DNA of 64,000 nt from Zanthoxylum bungeanum (taxonomy: Eukaryota > Streptophyta > Magnoliopsida > Sapindales > Rutaceae), in contig SKCR01023729.1 in assembly GCA_019454045.1 (NCBI GenBank), positions 124,001 to 188,000 of the forward strand, given 5' to 3'. Shown one piece after another: positions 60,822 to 64,000 of this stretch. The position numbers were made by a program, and so were the translations under genes. The stretch's first letter is position 1, and each line of letters opens with the position of its first letter. The notes beneath the pieces are model-generated. The model saw only the letters and a program-made list of their open reading frames with translations. It searched no databases and was not told where the DNA came from.

Positions 60822-61435
60822 AAAAAAATTCCTACTGCTTCAACTTGTAGAGAATCTCAATTCCCTACTCGCAGCTGGATCTCTCCCGACTTCAATCTTC
60901 TAGTTTCTTTCAGATCCTGCAACGAATTACAAATGTGAGAGGGACAAGTGGTTTCTAACACCCAAGCCGAACTAGAATCAAAAGCAAGTGTAATTTCAAT
61001 AATAGGAAAACAAATACCTGAGGGAGCTTTCTTCAAAGAGGCTAAATATTTCGGACAATTGCGTTTCCAGTGTCCAAGCATGTCCCAATAGAAACATTTT
61101 CCTTTTGCAACATCTGTCATCACATTTGGCTTAGAAACCCCTGCGGAAGCAACCTTTGGACCTTTACCTTTGACTTTATTTTTCTTTTTCTGTTTCTTCC
61201 CAACCGGCTTTTGAGAAGCCTGAGAAGGTCCAGAAGAAGAACCACCAGTGACCATGAAAGAAGAACTATTCTTATTCATGTCATCTTGAGCTGTCAGCAA
61301 CATATTGTGCAACTCAGAATAGGTGGGAAGCATCTTATGCATGTTAAAGTTAATGATAAGGTCCTTGAAAGACTTAGGAAGAGATGCGAGAATAACACTA
61401 TTCCCGAGGTGGTTATCAATGTGAATATCCATCCT
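60822..61435 (-). pseudogene. Q gag C-terminus, zinc knuckle and protease start, both motifs damaged
   Basis: Open piece 60857-61432 (191 aa). Residues 1-55: end of capsid-like gag (LASLPKSFKDLIINFNMHKM). Residues 78-92 are Lys-rich. The zinc knuckle reads Cys113, Trp116, His121, Cys126: the second Cys of CCHC is replaced by Trp. The retropepsin motif, normally WVLDTG, reads WVLETT (residues 157-162), so the catalytic Asp is lost. It ends in TGA (60857-60859) where the family has Gly after RVGN, and a poly-A run at 60822-60830 adds a shift. In frame with the gag N-terminal piece. Confidence 0.85.
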
Positions 61436-61873
61436 TTAGAGCTCTTCAATACAATATATTAGCTTCATCACATGTGGGCTAACAGGTTTTCCCTCCGGGA
61501 GGAAAGTATAAAAAAGCTCGACAGCCACCCTATACATCTCTACCTGTGGTCGATCACTGAATAGATCCTTCATATGCATCAAAATGGATCCAGAATCAGG
61601 CATCGGCATATACTTCCTCTGTAGTTCCGGTACCATAGATCCCAAGATGTATGACCGGACTTTCCGATCATTATCCTTCCATCTGTTGAACGTCTCACAT
61701 TCTTCATCTAAAGCATCATCCAAAACCCTTGCGGGCATTGGACGATCAAGAACACATTCAAGTTGCTCCGCTTGGCAAAGAATATGGAGATTCATAAGCC
61801 GAACATTATAGTTAACAACACCCTGGAGCTTATGCGTATCAAGTATACGTGAAAGCGGGTTCGATATAAACAT
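61436..61873 (-). pseudogene. Q gag N-terminal part
   Basis: 145-aa open piece starting MFISNPLSRILDTHKLQGVV. Copia gag signatures follow: LHILCQAEQLECVLDRPMPA, NDRKVRSYILGSMVPELQRK and LKDLF-like MHMKDLFSDRPQVEMYRVAV. The Met at 61873 is a plausible gag start: it fits the family length before the YNxRLMNL block, and no coding similarity is seen upstream. The piece closes with an in-frame stop (61436-61438) right after IEEL; two codons later the same frame resumes. The antisense ORF 61584-61811 is a shadow. Confidence 0.88.
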
Positions 61874-62614
61874 TCTGTCTACATAAGGATAAAATAAAGC
61901 AGAAATTAATATTTAAATATCATGACAAAACACTAAATAGAATATGGATTTACTTTTCTATAAAGTGCCCTTGCATTGTTTTATATATTCTTTATAATCT
62001 CTACAAAACAAGAATACGGAAATTTAACTCTTAAATCTCACAATGCAAAGTAGATCATTCTTGAAATTTATGCAAGTCTCACGCTTTAGCAATACTGACC
62101 ATTGTAAATTCGAGAAGGTAGACAATTATTGTCAATTACATCTCATGCAACCCTTACATTCGGTCATAAATCGAATCTCATCCTCACGCTTTAGCAATAT
62201 TGGATAGTTCAATTTTTAGATCAACTTGTCTATTTCCGAAAGTAAGATACTAATATTAACCTCACGCTTTAGTAATATTATATAATACTTTCTCTTAAAT
62301 TCGACTCATCTCATGCTTAACCGTATAGAAAACATTATAACCAATCCCTCGCGCTTTAGCAATATTGGGAATAATCACAATGGTTTCACTAACACCGTAT
62401 AGACAAGCCAGACCATGTCACATGTTCAACTAAAGTAATGACACTTAATGATCTAGCGTAGAGATTTTACCAAAGTCAAATGCATACAAATATGTAAAAT
62501 GTATGCTTGTCCAAAAATGCCAAAAACATGTAATTCACAATTAAATGTATGCATTGGCATTTTATAACATTGAGAAAAATTGTAAGGAACATGAACAATT
62601 AGAAGCACGTATCT
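61874..62614 (-). mobile_element. leader of Q between primer site and gag
   Basis: About 740 bp without a credible ORF. It carries four copies of the motif CTCACGCTTTAGCAATA (listed separately) and AT-rich linkers. Position, between primer site and gag, is where plant LTR elements keep packaging and dimerisation signals; no such function is shown here. Confidence 0.75.
62078..62369 (-). repeat. four-copy leader motif of family Q
   Basis: CTCACGCTTTAGCAATA at 62078, 62183 and, with one change (AGTAATA), 62261, and CTCGCGCTTTAGCAATA at 62348; a fifth, degenerate CTCATGCTTAACC is at 62310. Spacings are 105, 78 and 87 bp, close to family P (106, 78, 96). Copies at 62078, 62183 and 62348 are bracketed by different short complementary arms (GTC/GAC, ATCC/GGAT, TCCC/GGGA). 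In sense the core is TTGCTAAAGCG. Confidence 0.75.
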
Positions 62615-62627
62615 CTCTGATACGACT
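62615..62627 (-). other. primer-binding site of Q
   Basis: CTCTGATACGACT next to the LTR start is the reverse of AGTCGTATCAGAG; its CGTATCAGAG part is one base from the initiator-Met primer consensus (GGTATCAGAG). Confidence 0.75.
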
Positions 62628-64000
62628 TGTTGTGTGAGGAACGGAAAAAACCGAGCGCAGCGGAATCAGCCCGAGATCAAATCTCAAGCGAATAAAAAAT
62701 TTTATTTTATTCGGGAGTCCTTAACAGTGGGTTTAAAATTTTTTTCATCAACTTAAAAAATTTCCTAATGCACTAAAAATATTTTCCATGGATTAAAGTA
62801 ATTACTATAAGCTAATTAAATTTTTTCAACACACTTTAATACATTTATCAACTCTTGACAAATTATTCTAAGTTTCTAAAAAAAAATTTCAACACTTAAA
62901 AATAATCAAAGCATGCACACATAATTTTCCAACAATTGAAAAAAATTACTCCAAGCATACAAAAATTTATATATCAACTATATATCAATTTTCATACACT
63001 TCAATGCTACTAATTCCTCACTTATATGCTTCCAATTAATCCAAAAAAATCCACAGTAATTTTTCTCAACAATAATCATCAACAAATTGAACAATAAATT
63101 TACAAATTAAATTTACCACAAGATGCTTTCAAGCCTTCCCAATTTGTGAATTTTTAATTGAATCTTCCAAAATTTCAAACTCCTTTAAACTCCACCAAAT
63201 TGAGCTCTCTCACGAACAAGTCTTGGTGATCAAAAGGTGGTTTGATCACTCAAGAGTAGCAACCAAGATTTTCCCCAAGTTCAACTTTTGGACCTTAGGA
63301 AAATATCAAGAATTTCAAGAACACAGTTAATCCTTAACACTTAAAGATTTTTTTCCATGGTCTTGATGATTTAGGGTAATAATCTGGTGAGAATAATGGC
63401 TTGAATTTTGAAGAACCAAAAAACAAAAATTCAGTTTTTCTTCTTTTTGGTTCGGCAGGCAGAGAGCCAAGCAATTGTTTCTCTTGTTGTTTGTTTCGGT
63501 AGAGGGAGGAGAGAACAACAACCACACAAAACCTTTTTTTTTAATTTAACTTGGTGACGGGCGTAATCAGACGCGTATAACGCAAGCACACGTATCATTC
63601 AAGTAGTATAAAAGTATCGATCCCACGAGGACTTAAAATATTTTGTTATTAATTTATCAAGTTAAATATTTACAAGTATCTAATGGATTGGTTGTTTGAT
63701 TGGGTGGTGACTTTAAAACTTAAAACAAGTAAATAAAATTACTTGAAAGTAGATTGAAGAAAATTCAAATTTATAAAACTATCCAGGGTTGTGAATCCTT
63801 CCAATATCTTTTTAAAAAGATGATGTGGTTATTTTACATTTGGAAAATATATTGGTTTATTAACTTGGAACACGAAATTATGTAAAAGCCTCTTCCGATG
63901 GTCAAATACAAATACCCAGTATAACCCAATTAAAAATATTCCTATGTTAACCAAGTTACCTGAATTTATTAAGATTAAGTTTCAATTTATGGCTACCCCC
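62628..64000 (-). mobile_element. 5' LTR of copia element Q, running off the window
   Basis: Starts TGTTGTGTGAGGAACGG and follows the 3' LTR (40472 onward) closely for about 900 bp to a poly-T at 63533-63541. There it enters a block (TTGGTGACGGGCGTAATC ... GTATCGATCCCACGAGGAC ... AAGTAAATAAAATTACTTG) that in the 3' LTR lies elsewhere and lacks its first ~190 bp. The 63-66-aa ORFs at 63327-63527 match the 3' LTR frame but are not genes. Confidence 0.85.

Overview
The window is a block of nested LTR retrotransposons from a flowering-plant nuclear genome. I see no convincing host gene, rRNA, tRNA or CRISPR array. The plant assignment rests on Ty1/copia elements with an initiator-methionine-tRNA primer site (TGGTATCAGAGC type) and an AAGTGGGAGAT polypurine tract, Athila/Tat-like Ty3/gypsy gag-pol fragments, LTRs of 1.7 to 4.2 kb, and AT-rich decayed intergenic sequence. 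Family letters (R, Y, P, Q, S, T) are my own labels; no database was searched.

Layout. 1-3381: 3' end of a plus-strand copia element R1 (pol remnant plus 3' LTR), inserted in a minus-strand Athila-like gypsy relic (3382-5457). 5474-7982: LTR of copia-like family P, with a primer-site relic joined directly to the gypsy gag. 7983-9157: a 104-bp tandem array built from short hairpin motifs. 9263-10915: truncated LTR of copia family Y. 10916-19991: a second family-P element (minus strand, non-coding internal region, PBS, 5' LTR), interrupted by solo LTR S1 (11700-14180, TSD CTTAC). 19992-23685: plus-strand Athila RT/RNase H/integrase relic, interrupted by solo LTR S2 (20337-22033, TSD GCCAC). 23686-31012: two R-like 5' LTR-plus-leader units facing each other. 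31013-40471: two family-Y copia elements tail to tail, forming a palindrome with arms of more than 4 kb and almost no spacer. 40472-64000: a minus-strand copia element Q whose 3' LTR is split by a 4.2-kb solo gypsy-type LTR T (42585-46784, TSD TATTA) and by a complete 10-kb element R2 (48066-58084, TSD ATAAA). Q's internal region (58183-62627) has the best-preserved reading frames, and its 5' LTR runs off the window.

How it fits together. Nesting gives a relative order: Athila and Y copies are oldest, then Q inserted in the gag of a Y copy, then T and R2 inserted in Q's LTR. No element encodes a complete set of working proteins. R2 has nearly identical LTRs, yet its reverse transcriptase lacks the catalytic YxDD segment through a deletion shared with R1, so R looks like a non-autonomous lineage copied by enzymes supplied in trans.

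The signals I rate highest are structural: three tandem stem-loops with a constant 13-nt loop and covarying stems in LTR T; the hairpin-bearing 104-bp array; a GCCAAAGC-like motif repeated about four times in the leaders of three copia families; and the two large inverted element pairs. Identities and copy numbers were judged by eye.
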